NCBI GenBank assembly: GCA_958295665.1
Contig: OY282558.1
Location: 37,717,045-37,781,044 of the forward strand
Length of the DNA stretch: 64,000 bases
Source of the DNA: Tipula vernalis
Lineage: Eukaryota; Arthropoda; Insecta; Diptera; Tipulidae
Direction of reading: 5' to 3'
The position numbers and the translations under genes were made by a program. Under the pieces are notes generated by a model. That model did not search any database and was not told the origin of the DNA. It was given only the letters and a program-made list of their open reading frames with translations. Shown here in pieces: positions 34,701 to 47,400 of this stretch. Position 1 is the stretch's first letter, and every line of letters starts with the position of its first letter.

Positions 34701-37162
34701 TAGAAAAATCATTTCGTTTTTGATTTTAAAAAATCCAATTTGAACAAGAAACCATAAAGAACTTTGTTTGATGGTTCTAAGAATTTATTAGAGAAAATGA
34801 AAATTGAATTTTCTGATGTATTCGGTATGTATGGTATATAGAAGCTCGTTCCGAAATTTTGTATATATTTTTACGAATATCCGTAATAACAATAACATAC
34901 CGTTTCACTACTGAAAAAACAGAACAAATAACTATCTTATGACTTTACATAACATTTTTTTAAATTTAAAAAAAACAAATAAAAGCTCGCCTGAAAGAAA
35001 ATTGAAAACTCTTGAAAGTAAAATATTAAAATTATTATTCAGCATAGCAGTAATATACTAAATGTAAACCTCATCAGAGCAGCAGAAGGGAAATATCGAA
35101 TTTTTTTTTTTTTTTTTGTACACTTTAAGGGATTATCCGTAATTTGTGGAGATAAAAAAAGGATAACAATGGTTCGAAAGTATTTTTATTGAAAGGTATT
35201 AAAATTTATGATTAAATATCGAAAGGTAAAACTATTTTTGTCATTTAGAATGTTTTATGTGGATCTGTGTACGCAAATATATATAAGGATGCTTGATTAT
35301 GTGAAAGGGATTTGTTCTTAGTTATTTTTCAACCCCCAACAGATTAACACCGGTATTATAAGGTTAAAAGTTAATTTTTGTGTTTTGTGAATCACCTTGA
35401 AACAAAAAAAGTTATTTAAATTTTAATCTATATAGAATATGTTTATATATAAAATAAATTAAAAAAAGCTTTCATTTTGTGGCTTTTACGCTTTTCTCCT
35501 AAAACGTAAAACCACAAAATTCTCATGTACACACATATTTTCAATTTAAATGAAAAATTTTTTTGTTTATTTTTTTATATAAAACCCGAAACTCGAAATT
35601 CACTATAGACTTTCCATTACATCTGTGTGTTAACCAATTTTTGTGTATCCTTGTCTTATGTTTTATAATGTTGTGAATAAAAATGAAAATAAGCAACATT
35701 TCTTATTAAAAACCAATAATCTTTAAAATTCTTTCCCCATTTATTTTTCAACATTTTCGTTTTCATCTTATTTGCTACTCGTATATATTATGATTCACGA
35801 CAAAATCATATTTAACAGATCATATACATACGTACATAAAAGGAACATAACAACAAAAACCACTTTGAACTCATGTTTCCTAGAATAAGCCACCGAATTA
35901 AGTAGATTCAGCATTTTTTCGCTCATCAATTATAGACTTTTTGTTTTAGATACGTTCAGTAGGTATGTTACTGTGTAATGTAAGAAAGAGTCAAAATAAA
36001 TGTTTACATAAGTATAAAATCCAATTGTATGTCATGTATGTATATAGAGTTATAGACAAGGTAAAATGAAAGTACTGTAATCACCTTTACTTTATGATGT
36101 TATTATTATGGTTGAAAATTGAAAATGGAAAAAGCGCAAAAAAATATGACGAAAATGAAGAAAAATCGAATGTAATCTTAATCTTTCGCTTTTGAAAAAA
36201 ATAAACTTACTATACCAAGCATAGCAAAATATAATTTGTTCTGTATAAACGTATGTCTATTTTAATGATCGTACGTTTTTCAATTTAGTGAGAACGTCGT
36301 ACATATTACATTTCCAGTCCTTTTTCATTTTCACAAAAAAATTCCCACTCGATTATGTATAGTACGTTAAAGTAGTTTAGTACGTATATTTCGAGAATAC
36401 TATCATTTTAATTCGTAAATGCATTTTGTGTATTCAATTGAAAATAATTTATTGCCTGTATGTGCCTGCTAGATTTTAGACCAGGTTTTCTTATTTTCTA
36501 TACACATAATTAATATTCTACGGTGTCATGAATAATGGAAATAAAATTTATTTATATAGGTGCAAAAATGTGAAATGAAATAATTGAGTTTCCTAAATTA
36601 TATTTCAAGAAATTCCTTTTTTCGAGACAAAATTCCATAGTTGAAAATACCAATTAATTTTAAGCGCTTGATTACACCCTAAAAAAATGGTTTCTCATTT
36701 TAATTTCGTTCAATATATAGCCGAGACACATATTTTGTTAAAAAGCATTTTAGGGATGAAATTATCATGGTAACGTCTCACACGTAAACTTCACGGTTCT
36801 GCTCCATGACAAAAAAAATGATCGGCAGAGAGGCGTGGATAAATATGTAATAAAATACAACAAAACCGAAATAAAAAGTACGAAATGATCACGGATTTAC
36901 GGATTTCAATAAAAATTAATAGTTGTTTGTATAAAAAAATTGAAGAAGGAAGGGAGAACTAAAGTATAGAAGGTTATTGACCATTTGGGACAAACAATTT
37001 GTTTTGCTTTGGTTTTTATCATAAACAAAAACATTTTTATTTTATTCGGTGCATGCAAGCAATTTTCGTACCACTTTGCAAAATTGTTTCGTATCCATTT
37101 GCAATTCACTTATAATATTTTGTACAAATTCATATTTTCTAAATAATTTTAGTATAAACATC
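31730..37162. other. 5.4 kb A/T-rich stretch without recognisable gene
   Basis: Contains a (GT)n microsatellite at about 34144-34165, a GA-rich patch at 33915-33955 and long A or T runs (for example 35101-35118). An 81-bp open segment at 33476-33556 sits between good splice-like sites (TTTTAG and AAG|GTAAGG) but is extremely hydrophobic and unrecognised. No supported gene. Confidence 0.45.
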
Positions 37163-37214
37163 TAAACCTGTTTTTACACGGTGAATTATCATCGTGTAAA
37201 AAGAACTGTGTAAA
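37163..37214. repeat. Short inverted repeat with ACACGGTG core
   Basis: AAACCTGTTTTTACACGG at the left is mirrored by GTGTAAAAACAGGTTT at the right (52 bp in all). Related text (ACCGTGTTAA, ACACCGTGTAAAAAAG) occurs near 61200, and more weakly near 59550. Possibly a minimal MITE; function unknown. Confidence 0.4.
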
Positions 37215-37424
37215 AACAGGTTTACCTGCACTTATCTTTTAGCATCTCAAAACAATGAAAAATAACAGAATAACTTTCATCTTTTTTATTTATTTTGCTT
37301 TGGAATTGTGATAATTTAATCAAATAAATCGAGTAAAACGTTGTATTTTGCTCTATGTAGCGTTAAAATTTTAGTAAATTTTCAAAATGAAATTAACAAA
37401 CAACAATTTAAATTACGGGAACCT

Positions 37425-37957
37425 TGTATTATAATTCAAACTGAAACCAGCCAGAAACACATCATCCAATAAGGCCAGCAACGGACACACGTTTTATAAA
37501 CGAGTAGTTAACCTCACCAAAATCGAGTTCAATGATGAGGAGAAGATACTATTAAACATATGTTTTAAACACAATATTAGTTCTAAAGATGCTACCAAAA
37601 ATAATATGAAGCATTTACTAGAAATTGAAAACGCTATATTAAAAACCGACACAACACACTAGGATGAAGTAAGAACCCTGACAAAATCAAACAGGAAAAC
37701 AAAACCATCGTGTCATAGTCTAAAAACTTTAATAAATGTGCCAAAGAGAATTTTAAATAATTCTTCGATGTGCATAACTTTTATAAATTGAAATTTGATT
37801 TTACTTTTATTTCAGATGTTAATGATCACTGTATGACATCTATTATGTTAGTACTGTTGCTCATTTCTCTGTGTAATTCTTTTTCATCTAAATTGAAACG
37901 TCAAATCTATTTGATGAGTTAAATGGGGAATACTGGCTTCAGGTTTCGTTACACGTT
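37425..37957 (+). pseudogene. Retroelement remnant left of the Academ-like insertion
   Basis: A frame from about 37490 to a TAG at about 37660 encodes RVVNLTKIEFNDEEKILLN and a following helical stretch. This pattern is common in open frames of insect retroelements (LINE or Penelope-like), but I cannot fix the class. At 37800-37850 a different frame has a DVNDHCMTSIM segment that could be the SDH end of a LINE endonuclease. The decayed LINE reverse transcriptase at 42624-44400 lies on the same strand beyond the transposon, so the transposon may have inserted between endonuclease and RT of one LINE copy. Heavily mutated. Confidence 0.4.
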
Positions 37958-37960
37958 TAA

Positions 37961-38054
37961 TAGTCCAGGCAACGAAGACCAAAAAATACCAAATAGTGGA
38001 AATAATTCATGTAGAAGCCAAAATTGGTACACTTGTAGGGGAAGGTATCCTTAA
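37961..38054 (+). repeat. Left terminal inverted repeat of Academ-like element
   Basis: 94 bp from TAGTCCAGG to ATCCTTAA, about 80% similar by eye to the complement of 42534-42620. The inner 35 bp (GCCAAAATTGGTAC...GGTATCCTTAA) is the most conserved part. Confidence 0.75.
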
Positions 38055-38432
38055 CAACATACTAAAAGTTCTGAGGGGTGGGGTGAAGCTAAGGGTGGGG
38101 GGGGGTCTCGAAAGGTCCTTTTTTCAATTTTTCGTTAATAACTCAAAAACCACTGCTTCTATCAAAAAAATTTCTATTTACTAAATTAATCTACATAAAA
38201 TTCTCTACAATAAAGATTCGATACACTTTTTTGATAGGATCAAAGCTGAAGGAAATATGGAGCGGGTAAATAGAAAATTAAAAAAAAAACAGTTTTTGCT
38301 CGTGCTCGTCCCTTTATTCAGTTTACAATCAACCTCCTTGTTGATCGTGAGTCTTCAAAATATCTGCTTTTATTACATTAAATATTTGCACGCGTTTAAT
38401 GTAAGATTATTATTTCCAGTGTGTATGTGACT

Positions 38433-41400
38433 ATGGCTGAGAAGTGTTTAATTTGTGAGAGTGAAGTTGAAAGTGATTTGTGCAATGTTGGAAAAAAAGG
38501 GATAATTGGATTAGTGAAGGCAAGTGTGTTATGGAAAGATGGGAAAGAGAAACTCTACCCCAGTTTCAGGGGTAAGATAAATGGTGTTGATCATAATTCA
38601 GAAGAGAATACGTTAGAAGTGACTCAAAAAAAAGGTTTTTGCGAGACACTCTCTCAGATGAACCTCTTTGCGTTCAGGACAAATGAAATTTGATTTTAAA
38701 ACAAAGTGTTTTTTCTGCACGGAACCGGATGACGAAGAGAAGGAGATTAAAAAAACCGTATGCTAAGCGTCGAACAGTTTTTTATGTTCGTACGGTTGCG
38801 TTTCACAATTCTATTTTGAATCGTGGGCAGGAAAGAAGGGATGAGTGGGGAAACGATGTAGTGAGACGTATCTGCACTGTTGGGGATCTACACGCAGCAG
38901 ATGCATTATATCACGAAGATTGTTATAAAAGATTCATGTTAACCTCTATAACTTCAAAAAGAAAAGCTGGACGTCCACAAGATGAAGGGATTTCAGAAGC
39001 AATGGAAGAAATATATGATTACATTGAAAGGACTGATAATTGCCAATACTCTATGGACGAGTTGTTAGAACAGATTATTGCAGGGGAACCACCACATGTG
39101 AGAGAATTGTACAAAAAGCTGCTGAGATTATCTTGGAAGACATTGAATCCATGGCTTACGACAACAGTGTCTATCCCCCTTCATCTATAGCTTCTGCAGT
39201 GAGGCTGAACAATTAATAGGCAGTGGGAAAAAGATGACAACTATTGCTCATGCTGCTATTGCTGCTGTTCGCCCTCGATGTTTTATATCCCCAATTCTGA
39301 CCAGCATCGCTCTGTTCATATACAGAAAATTCGGATCAAAGAACTTGGTGTCCCTACTATCGAAGTTGGGATTAAGTGCCTCTTACTACGACGCTCAGCA
39401 GCTGGAGCTCTCCACCATCCACCACTCGCAAGAACCTATCCCAAGTGACACATTTTGTCAGTACATCTTTGATAATGCAGACTTCAATGTATCCACTCTC
39501 GATGGCTGGAATACCTTCCACAGCAAGGGAGGAATCAAATGTGTTACACCAATCCACGGTTTCCTTACATACACGAAACTGGAAAGACTGAAATCTGTTC
39601 CCCCCCAGGAAGAAGTGGGCCAGCTGGAAGTTCTGTAGCTGCAAGCCTTTGAGGGAAGGGGAACCAACGCATTGCAGCAAATTACTATCGAAGACTTGAG
39701 CGTGTTCATGCCCATCCCCTGTGACATATTCACACCCACTGTTCAAGATTTCCTGTGGATGAGTGGTAAGTAGCTCCAGGAGGTGGACCCCACTGCAAAG
39801 GTGCCAACCGTTCCAGAATGGAAGGGTTTCATGCAATTGGTGATTAAAGTCATTAACAAAGAGAAAACTTCGGTAACCTTTCTTCCATTCATCAACACCA
39901 CCTAACAAGTACAGCACAGTACATACTGCGTTACAGTATGCATTAAAAAATAGTCAAGAGATAGGGCCACAGTTGGCTTCGTAATATTCGAGCAGCCTTT
40001 ACACCTAAAGGCTAGAGAAATCGCGTCACAACAATGGCTGGATCTGGACTGAAACATGTACCATGCCAAGCATTTGCTGCTAATTCTGATGACAAGATGT
40101 TAACAGGTCACGCGTACAGCCGAGCTGTTCGAGGACATTTTCTTGTTCAGCTTGTTTTATGCCAAATTGTTCTGGAAGGAGCCAATGTTTCAGTGGAAGA
40201 GAAGAGAGATCTTGACTATGCTGAATGCTTCCTTGGTGTCAGCTTTGACAAAATTTCAGAATCATCTGAAATCTCTCAAGGATAAGGGCCCTACCGCTGC
40301 TTTGTGGGTTCAATACTTCAACATGGTTACCCTGATGAAGAAGTTCATCGATTCTGAGCGTCGTGGTATTTGGGACGGGCACTTATAGTGTGTACAGCAG
40401 ATAATCCCATTCTTCCACGCAAGTGGGCAATTCCAGTACGCAAAATGTGCGCATCTCTATGTCCAAGATATGATACAACTGAAAGCTAGCCATCCGGAGG
40501 CATACAAGGAATTTGCAGGTAAGGGGTACTTCAGTATTAATCGCACAGGTATACCTTGGGCAGGTAATTGGTCGGATATGGTCATAGAACAAACTCTTAT
40601 GCGCTCCATGAAAAGTTCAGGTGGCCTAACGCGAGGAAGAGGAATTACTAATTCTGTACTCGCCAAGTGGGTTTGTGGATCACCAGGAGGCACCGCCATA
40701 TGTTCGTCATTGGAGGAGTTTGCTGAAGTGGTCTTTGCAACTGGAGAGCAGCACGTTGATATCCGGGTATCACGGCAAACGAAAGATTCACGAGATCGAG
40801 GCAAAATACACGAATGGTTCAATGATCATCCCCCTTTTGCAAAGTTGGATTCACTGATGTCATTGTCAGCAGGTACCGTGGAAAATTCCAAAATAAACTG
40901 CCATCAAGCCCTGAATATTGTAACTAAAACTATGCAAAGTTTTATCGGCAGTAAATTTGGTGATATGAAGCAATCTAAAAAGAATGTGGTCTTGTCACTA
41001 CAAGTTACAATTAACTCTCTGACAATTTTCCAATGAATTGTCATATCGAAAAAGGACGATAAAGATGTAGAAGAGCTTTTGACATATGAATTAACTTCAA
41101 CCCCCTGGCCCTGTTCAGCGAGGGCGGAATGCGAAAAGGAAAAAAATCATCACTATATGATGTTTTGCCTGTAGAGGACAGCGCAACTGTGAATCTCACC
41201 CACAGCTTCAATGTGGTAGACGGTGGTTTCCTACTCCATCGCATGAAATGGAAACAGTCTTCCAACATATTATCAATTTTCCATCAGTACATTGCCTACG
41301 TACATAAACATTACGGTAAAAATTGTTCGGTGGTTTTTGATGGATATGGTGATGACAATAGCACCAAACGAGCAGAGCAGAAGCGAAGAGCGCTCACAAA

Positions 41401-42472
41401 AACTTCTGTTGACATCAACTTTCATGAAAGCACGACTATCACAGTTCAACAAGAGCATTTTCTTGCTAATGAAAGAAACAAAACAAAGCTGATTCACTTG
41501 CTCAGTGAGAAAATGGCGGCAGCCGAGATAGAAACAGCTGTTGCTAAAGGGGATACTGACAGCACTATTGTGAGGTGTGGGTTGGATAAAGCTGCTGTAC
41601 ATTTAACTGTAGCAATAGTTGCGGAAGATGTAGACCTAATAGTTCTCCTCATGGGATTGGCATCACCATATATCAATATGTACTTCATGAAGCCAGGCCG
41701 TGGGAATGTGGAGACCAAATTGTTCTCAGTGCGACAACTTCAACAGCTTCTAATTTCCAAAACGATTCTCCTTCTTCATAGCTTCTCCGGATGCGACACC
41801 ACCTCGGCGATACATGGAAAGAGTAAAGTAGGAATCACTAAGCTTTTCACAGAAAACCCTGCCCTCACTCAAGACATTTCAACAATATTCACAGATCCCT
41901 CAGCATCACCTGAGGATACTGAACAGGCTGGCGAGAAGCTTTTTTGGCTGTATACAAAGCGCCTGCACATCAAGGCAACCTGAACAAACATAGGTACTCG
42001 GCGTTTTTGAAGGCGTCAGCGAACCTCAAATCAGACTTGGCCACTCTTCCTCCCACCAGAGAAGCTTCAAAGCAACGCTCGCTCAGAGTATATCTACAGG
42101 TAAATTTATTTACATGTAGTTTATTCTTTACCTTGCAAATATTAGTTTGTGATGAATATTTACGTTGGTATCATTACTTTCTTACAGGTACAACAGTGGC
42201 TCGGCAACCCCCTACCACCCATCCAATGGGGTTGGGTGAAGGGAGAAGATGGGATCCTTTACGCAGTTAAAACGAACACCCTTGTGGCACCCGACTCCGT
42301 TTTGAACATGATATTTTGCCGATGCACGATTGGGTGTGGGGTGCGCTGCGGTTGCCGCAAAGTAGGGATTGCCTGATCCAGTGCCTGCGGCTACATCGAC
42401 TCATGTACTAACGGAGCCCCCGTCGAAAATAGCTTCGATGATAACGAAAATTTAGATTTCGACGAAATTTAA
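38433..42472 (+). pseudogene. Academ-like transposase (central domain, XPG-like nuclease, Cys finger), degenerate
   Basis: One long transposase read through at least six frame changes. N-terminal: MAEKCLICESEVES, then KCFFCTEPDD (about 38705), two cysteine pairs. Next comes RRDEWGNDVVRRI with a following YHEDCYKRF. The central part (39200-40950) has a DNADFNVSTLDGWNTFH segment (Asp-rich, near 39471), a KMLTGHAYSRAVR segment and WSDMVIEQTLMRSMKSSGGL (about 40570). From 41129 a 284-codon frame holds the nuclease-like part: VVFDGYGDDNSTK, then EIETAVAKGDTDSTIVRC and VAEDVDLIVLLMG with paired acidic residues as in XPG/FEN1-type PIN folds, and HSFSGCDTTSA. A frameshift near 41945, an 88-bp intron and a C-terminal cysteine cluster (42310-42410) follow, broken by a TGA where a Cys codon is expected. 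Ends at TAA 42470-42472. Confidence 0.7.
42100..42187 (+). other. Intron in the Academ-like transposase
   Basis: The donor CTACAG|GTAAAT and acceptor TTTCTTACAG|GTACAA give an 88-bp intron. Splicing joins the RVYLQ end of one exon to VQQWLGN in frame. Both sides belong to the conserved stretch that precedes the C-terminal cysteine cluster. Confidence 0.65.
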
Positions 42473-42533
42473 TGTTCAATATATATCCTTAAGCTGTAAT
42501 TATTTCATTTTTAACAATAAAAATAATTAAACA

Positions 42534-42620
42534 ATTAAGGACACCTTCCCCTACAACTGTACCAATTTTGGCTTCTTCTTTCGAATTATTTCCGCTATTT
42601 TTCCTTCGTTGCCTGAACTA
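42534..42620 (-). repeat. Right terminal inverted repeat of Academ-like element
   Basis: 87 bp, complement of the left repeat, ending GCCTGAACTA at 42620 next to the TAA duplication. Confidence 0.75.
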
Positions 42621-42623
42621 TAA

Positions 42624-44470
42624 AGGTATGCATTGATGATAATACTTTAAGATGTTCAGTAAACGCTAATGATATTATTATTAAGCCTTGGATATCACCA
42701 GCCCTGCCTAAACAAATTAAATTGAAAAATTACTTAAGTAAGAACTATCCAAAAATTATTGTAACTATACTTAAAAAATGCGGTCCAAAGTTCTAATTAA
42801 GGCTCTTAAACATGATATTTATTTTGCGAAAGCTAACTTCTATGAAAATAAATTTAGCTCCACAAAAGGTAATGTTAAAGAAAGTGGAAAGTAGTCAATG
42901 AAATTTTGAGCGGTGAAAGCAAGAAAGATACGGATGGTAACGAATCAACTTGAAGTAGCCAAGTTATTTAACAATCAATCATTTCGTTAACTCGATTCTT
43001 AATTTGAAAGAAACAAAGAAACTATTATGTCTGGTGACCAATTAGGTTCTGATCTTATTTATAATAATTCGGAATTAAACTCGTCCGTTTTATTAGCTTA
43101 AACCGACTTGCACATCGAGCAATGATGAGGTTAATAATTTCTGGGTTGGGAAATAATTAAGTAATTTGCAGTTTTCTTCCAGAATTTTTCATTCCAGACT
43201 AAAAGAAGCAGTTGTTATTCCAATATTCAAAAAAGGAGATACAAAAAATATTGTTAATTACAGACTAATTTCATTGCTCATTGGTAAAATTATTTGAAAA
43301 ACTAGTCCTTTTGAGCATTGGTTTTTTAAATAATTTAGAAGTATCGAAAACTCTTTATTAGAATTTATAATTTTTTTAAACGAAGGTATATGGATCAGAT
43401 AGAATCAGTTGGCTTAATTTTTGTAGATTTAACAAAAGCGTTTGATATGATAAATCATAACGGCTTACTAAAAAAAAAAAAACGTTCTTATTCTGGTTTC
43501 TGTGGTGTTACTTTGCATTGGTTTCGATCCTATTTTTCTGAACGGTCTCAGGTTGTTAAAATAAACGATGCTTTGAGTTAAGGTATAACCATTAATGATA
43601 GCGTTGCGCAAGGTTCAATGCTTGGTCCTTTGCTTTTTTTAATTTATTTAAATTCTATTTTTTATATTGATTTTAATTCTGAGTTGACAGCTTTTGTGAC
43701 GACCTGGTTTTTCTCCATAAGTACCCTATTCGTAGCACAAATATTCAACATATGAAATTAGAATATGATTTCTAAAGAACTGCGGTGTCTAAAAACTAAA
43801 ACTGCGGTAACTAAAACTAAGGGTATGTTATTTAAAATTAACGATGCTACTGTTGTAGATCCGATCATTATTTATCATGATGTGAATTGTTATCAAGCTA
43901 TTTGAATTTGAAATATCTCGAACTAACCATTGAAATTTCGATGCACTGAAAAACCACATTGATACTCTTCGTAATTATCTGGCATCAGTATGATTAGCAA
44001 AATGCATATATTAAAACAAGTGTGTCCAGTAGCCGTTTTAAGAACTATTTATTTTGCTCTTGTGGAGTCAATGCTGCCTATGGATTAGTGTGTTGGGGTG
44101 GTATTTACTACGCTAGAATTTATTCACTTATTGTAATACAAAAACATGCTCCACCTTTATCTGCTCCGTGGCCTACCCCTACAATTTGAGAAATGTTCAG
44201 TTTATTCAAATTCTGAGATTTACAAAAACCAATTCTCAAAATTTATTTTTAATTCTCACTCCGAAGGTCTTTAATAATCTTCCGGTTGATTTGGGAAATT
44301 ATCGGAAACTTAATAAATTTTCATCTAGCTTAAAAATCAATTAGTATTTAATCGTTAGAATCATTAAGAGTATTGGATAGCCTAGGAGATGTGGAGAGCA
44401 TTAAATATTACATACGAAAATGTAGAATATTATCTTAAAGTTATTAAAAAGTTGTCTTTTACTTGTTCTA
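42624..44470 (+). pseudogene. Decayed LINE reverse transcriptase (CR1/Jockey-like)
   Basis: Fragments in all three plus frames line up in the order of a LINE RT: a KPWISPALPKQIK segment (about 42695), KEAVVIPIFKKGD (about 43205), then in 43390-43581 VGLIFVDLTKAFDMINHNGLL with the first catalytic Asp and HWFRSYFSERSQVV. These are followed by SVAQGSMLGPLLFLIYL (motif B). The YxDD site near 43700 is degraded. Downstream, VAVLRTIYFALVESML and later text match the C-terminal region of such ORF2s. There are many stops and frameshifts, so it is old. The left portion may be the remnant at 37425-37957, separated by the Academ-like insertion. No clear poly(A) tail or target duplication found. Confidence 0.7.
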
Positions 44471-46979
44471 ATTTAACCGTTCATTTTAACAAATGCAGCC
44501 AGACAGACGAGCGAGCAAAGATTTTCATTAAAATAAATTGACTCAATTTCATCGATTGGAAATCGATAACATTCAGATAGCATTTCCAAATATTTTGATT
44601 TATGCGATTTTTATCAATTTTAATCAGAATACGGAGTAATATTCCAAACAAAATTTTAGATGTTTTAATTTAAAAAAAAAAATTTAAGAGTCAAATAAAA
44701 AGGATTACTAAAAAATTGTTGAGTAGCTTTGTCAATTATTTGGCCATGCTGATGACTCCATTTTGATAAAGCAACATAAACTTTAATAATTCTAATTTAG
44801 TTTTGTCAAAATTTTACGAAACGAAATTGTCAATATTGTATCCGTTGTGGCAATTAATTATAATTGTTAATATTGCTAAGAAACGCAAAATGTATACCGG
44901 TTTCAATTTCATATGAATTTGGTCACATTACATCTCCACCCCTAGAACCGTAAGCATAAGCAAAAAAAAAAAAAAAACGTTTTTGTTATTCTTATATACA
45001 TCTGATCCATTCTTGAATACAAATAACATTGTTACATTTCATTATATAACTCATAAATTATTCGAGATGAAATAAATTGATAGTGAAGGTGGTATGATTA
45101 ATATTAACTTAAAGGTAGACAGCAACAACAATATTCGTAAAAATATTTTCATTTTCCATGGTCTTGGCAGAAAAATAAAACGTGTGCTGAGCTTTATTTC
45201 GTATATTATCGTTGTTGTTTTTACACAGAACATGAACATCGATTAGATTGTTTGACATTTTATTTCTTTGTATCATTTATAGAATTTTATTTTTTTTATT
45301 TTTTTTTATGTTTTGTACGTTTATGTTTCTTCGAGAAAAGGTTACGATCTATATACGACAGCATAAAGTTTTACACGTGTTTTGATTTAAATATTTGCTC
45401 ACGGTTAAAAACAAAATTAATGATTTATGGTTGAGATGGTGACTAATTCATTAATCAAATATAATATATACAACAGTAAGATTTCTCTGTTACCTACCGT
45501 TATACAATTCTGCCTGAATTTCAGACGCGCATACTATTTTTATGTTTACTGATCATATAACAAAGTCAATTATTAATTCATTGAATTTTAATATGATTTG
45601 TCACTTTGTTTCAAAACATAAAAAATTATGAAACTCGTTCAAAAATTAAAGAGAAAAATCGTACCTGTTTAGAATTTTGAACCGGGCACACAGACCAGCT
45701 TTTCGCTCTAAAACATAAAAACTGTTTTGATTTTATAACAAAACACAGAAGAAAAAAAAAATTGGCATTGAAGAATATACATACATTTTCATAAACAACA
45801 AACTGTTACGAAAATAAAGCGGATTTTCGTTTTCCACCATCAAAATGTGATTTTTATGTAAATTTGGTATTTTCCCCGACATATTTTTTATGTGACATAA
45901 TTGCATTATTTCGAAGAAATATGTTAAATATATTGTTTTGAAAAAGAAAAGCAATGAAAATGTATACAGTAAAATTTGGATATATAGTACATACATATAC
46001 GATATTGATTTTATCAAACATTTCTCATTTTGACAGTCACGTAATTTGGCCAGGTTGGTTATTTTTTGTTTTGTAAATTTATTTATGTAAGTATGTAGCG
46101 TGGTGTATAGATTCTTAAAATGGGTTTCACACAATATTATTTGGCAGAATTTTTAATAAATCTCTTCATAAAAATGCCTTCTTCTGTTTTTTTCGGTTCC
46201 AAATTCTGTTGAAACTGTTACAGAATGATGTATTTATTTACGGTACTTTAAAAATGAAATTATTGATGATGAATACTAATGAGTATTGTTTTCATGGTAC
46301 TCAAAAGTTGTAACAGTTTTTCGATGAAAGTGAGAAGAATAAATTATAAATGAAAAATAAAAATTTATGAATATAAAATTTAAAAATTATACAAAAATCA
46401 AATTGAAATTAAAATCTAATAAAATCAGTCATCCAATACAATCATCGTTTATTGCAAACGAAATATTTAATTAAAAAATAATGCAATTATAAGATTATAA
46501 GATGGGTTGACAAAAACAACTTTAACATTTATTTTATTTTTCTGGAACTACGTTCCTATCAACTTAACAAACAACGTGAACGAATAAAGAATTTTTCAAT
46601 TTAAATTACAAACTTTAAATCACGAATTTGATTGTTTCCTCAGGGCAATGCATTTATTTGAATAATCAAAACATGTACAGTAATTTCGCCTAAATGAATA
46701 CAAATAGTATAGGATATAGTAAACATATAAATAGTTATGTAACACAGTCTTCGAAATATTGTTTTTGTAATAATTCCTTAATCTAAAGAAGTCTAAATTG
46801 TACCATCAAAATTTTTAAAATTCAGGTTGTTTCATCTTAATGTGGGTCAGAAATTAAGGTTTACATTAAAACGCAAGAAGTGTCGTAAGAACATGTAATT
46901 ATTCCAATTAAAAGTAAAAGACCTTTCTTTTACTCTATACACGCTCATTACAAAATCCGCTATTTGCCTACTTGATTAT
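44471..46979. other. No gene recognised
   Basis: A/T-rich. Open frames here (for example 45733-46134 on the minus strand) are Phe/Ile/Lys-rich and match no known family. Confidence 0.5.
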
Positions 46980-47035
46980 CTGGTTTTGCAAATTCTAGTG
47001 AAAATCCAGTGAATTTCTAGTTAAATTTAAAAATA

Positions 47036-47145
47036 GATTTTACGATTTCTGTTTAAACACCAGATCACATCAAATCTTTTATAAACCAGTATAAGCATAT
47101 TGTTGTTGTTAAAATCCTTTATCAAATGTTATGGTTGTCAAATCC
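47036..47145. repeat. 110-bp direct repeat, first copy
   Basis: From GATTTTACGATTTCTGTTTA to GTTGTCAAATCC, repeated at 47291-47400 with about 93% identity by eye and an offset of 255 bp. Confidence 0.85.
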
Positions 47146-47290
47146 ACTAAAACTGTAAATACTGGTGATTTTGGGGGTTCCGTGTAAATTATGTTAGTTT
47201 TACAAAATTGTACAGAGCTCTATGAGCTTTTAAGTTTAGAACACGATAAAAACAAATAACGATTAAATTATCTTAAGTGATTTGGTTTCA

Positions 47291-47400
47291 GATTTTACGA
47301 TTTATGTTTAAACACCAGGTCACATCAAACGTTTTATAAACCAGTATAAGCATGTTGTTGTTGTCAAAATCCTTTATCAAATGTTGTGGTTGTCAAACCC
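47291..47400. repeat. 110-bp direct repeat, second copy
   Basis: Second copy of 47036-47145. Differences are single substitutions (for example AATCTTTT/AACGTTTT, TTATGG/TTGTGG). The intervening 145 bp is unique. Confidence 0.85.

Larger units (their letters stand above)
37961..42620 (+). mobile_element. Academ-like TIR DNA transposon, 4.66 kb
   Basis: Bounded by inverted repeats TAGTCCAGGCAACGAAG (left) and CTTCGTTGCCTGAACTA (right) that extend, with gaps, to about 90 bp each and share GCCAAAATTGGTAC and TTGTAGGGGAAGGT blocks. Flanked by TAA (37958-37960, 42621-42623), a 3-bp duplication. It carries one plus-strand transposase gene with many lesions. The product has Cys-rich N-terminal modules, a large central domain, an XPG/PIN-type nuclease region and a C-terminal Cys-rich finger. 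That architecture and a 3-bp duplication fit the Academ superfamily. The family name is my inference from architecture and is not confirmed by a search. Confidence 0.75.

Noticed and set aside
39372..39917. 181-codon minus-strand frame
   Set aside because: It is antisense to the degenerate Academ-like transposase, whose sense strand carries the conserved motifs.
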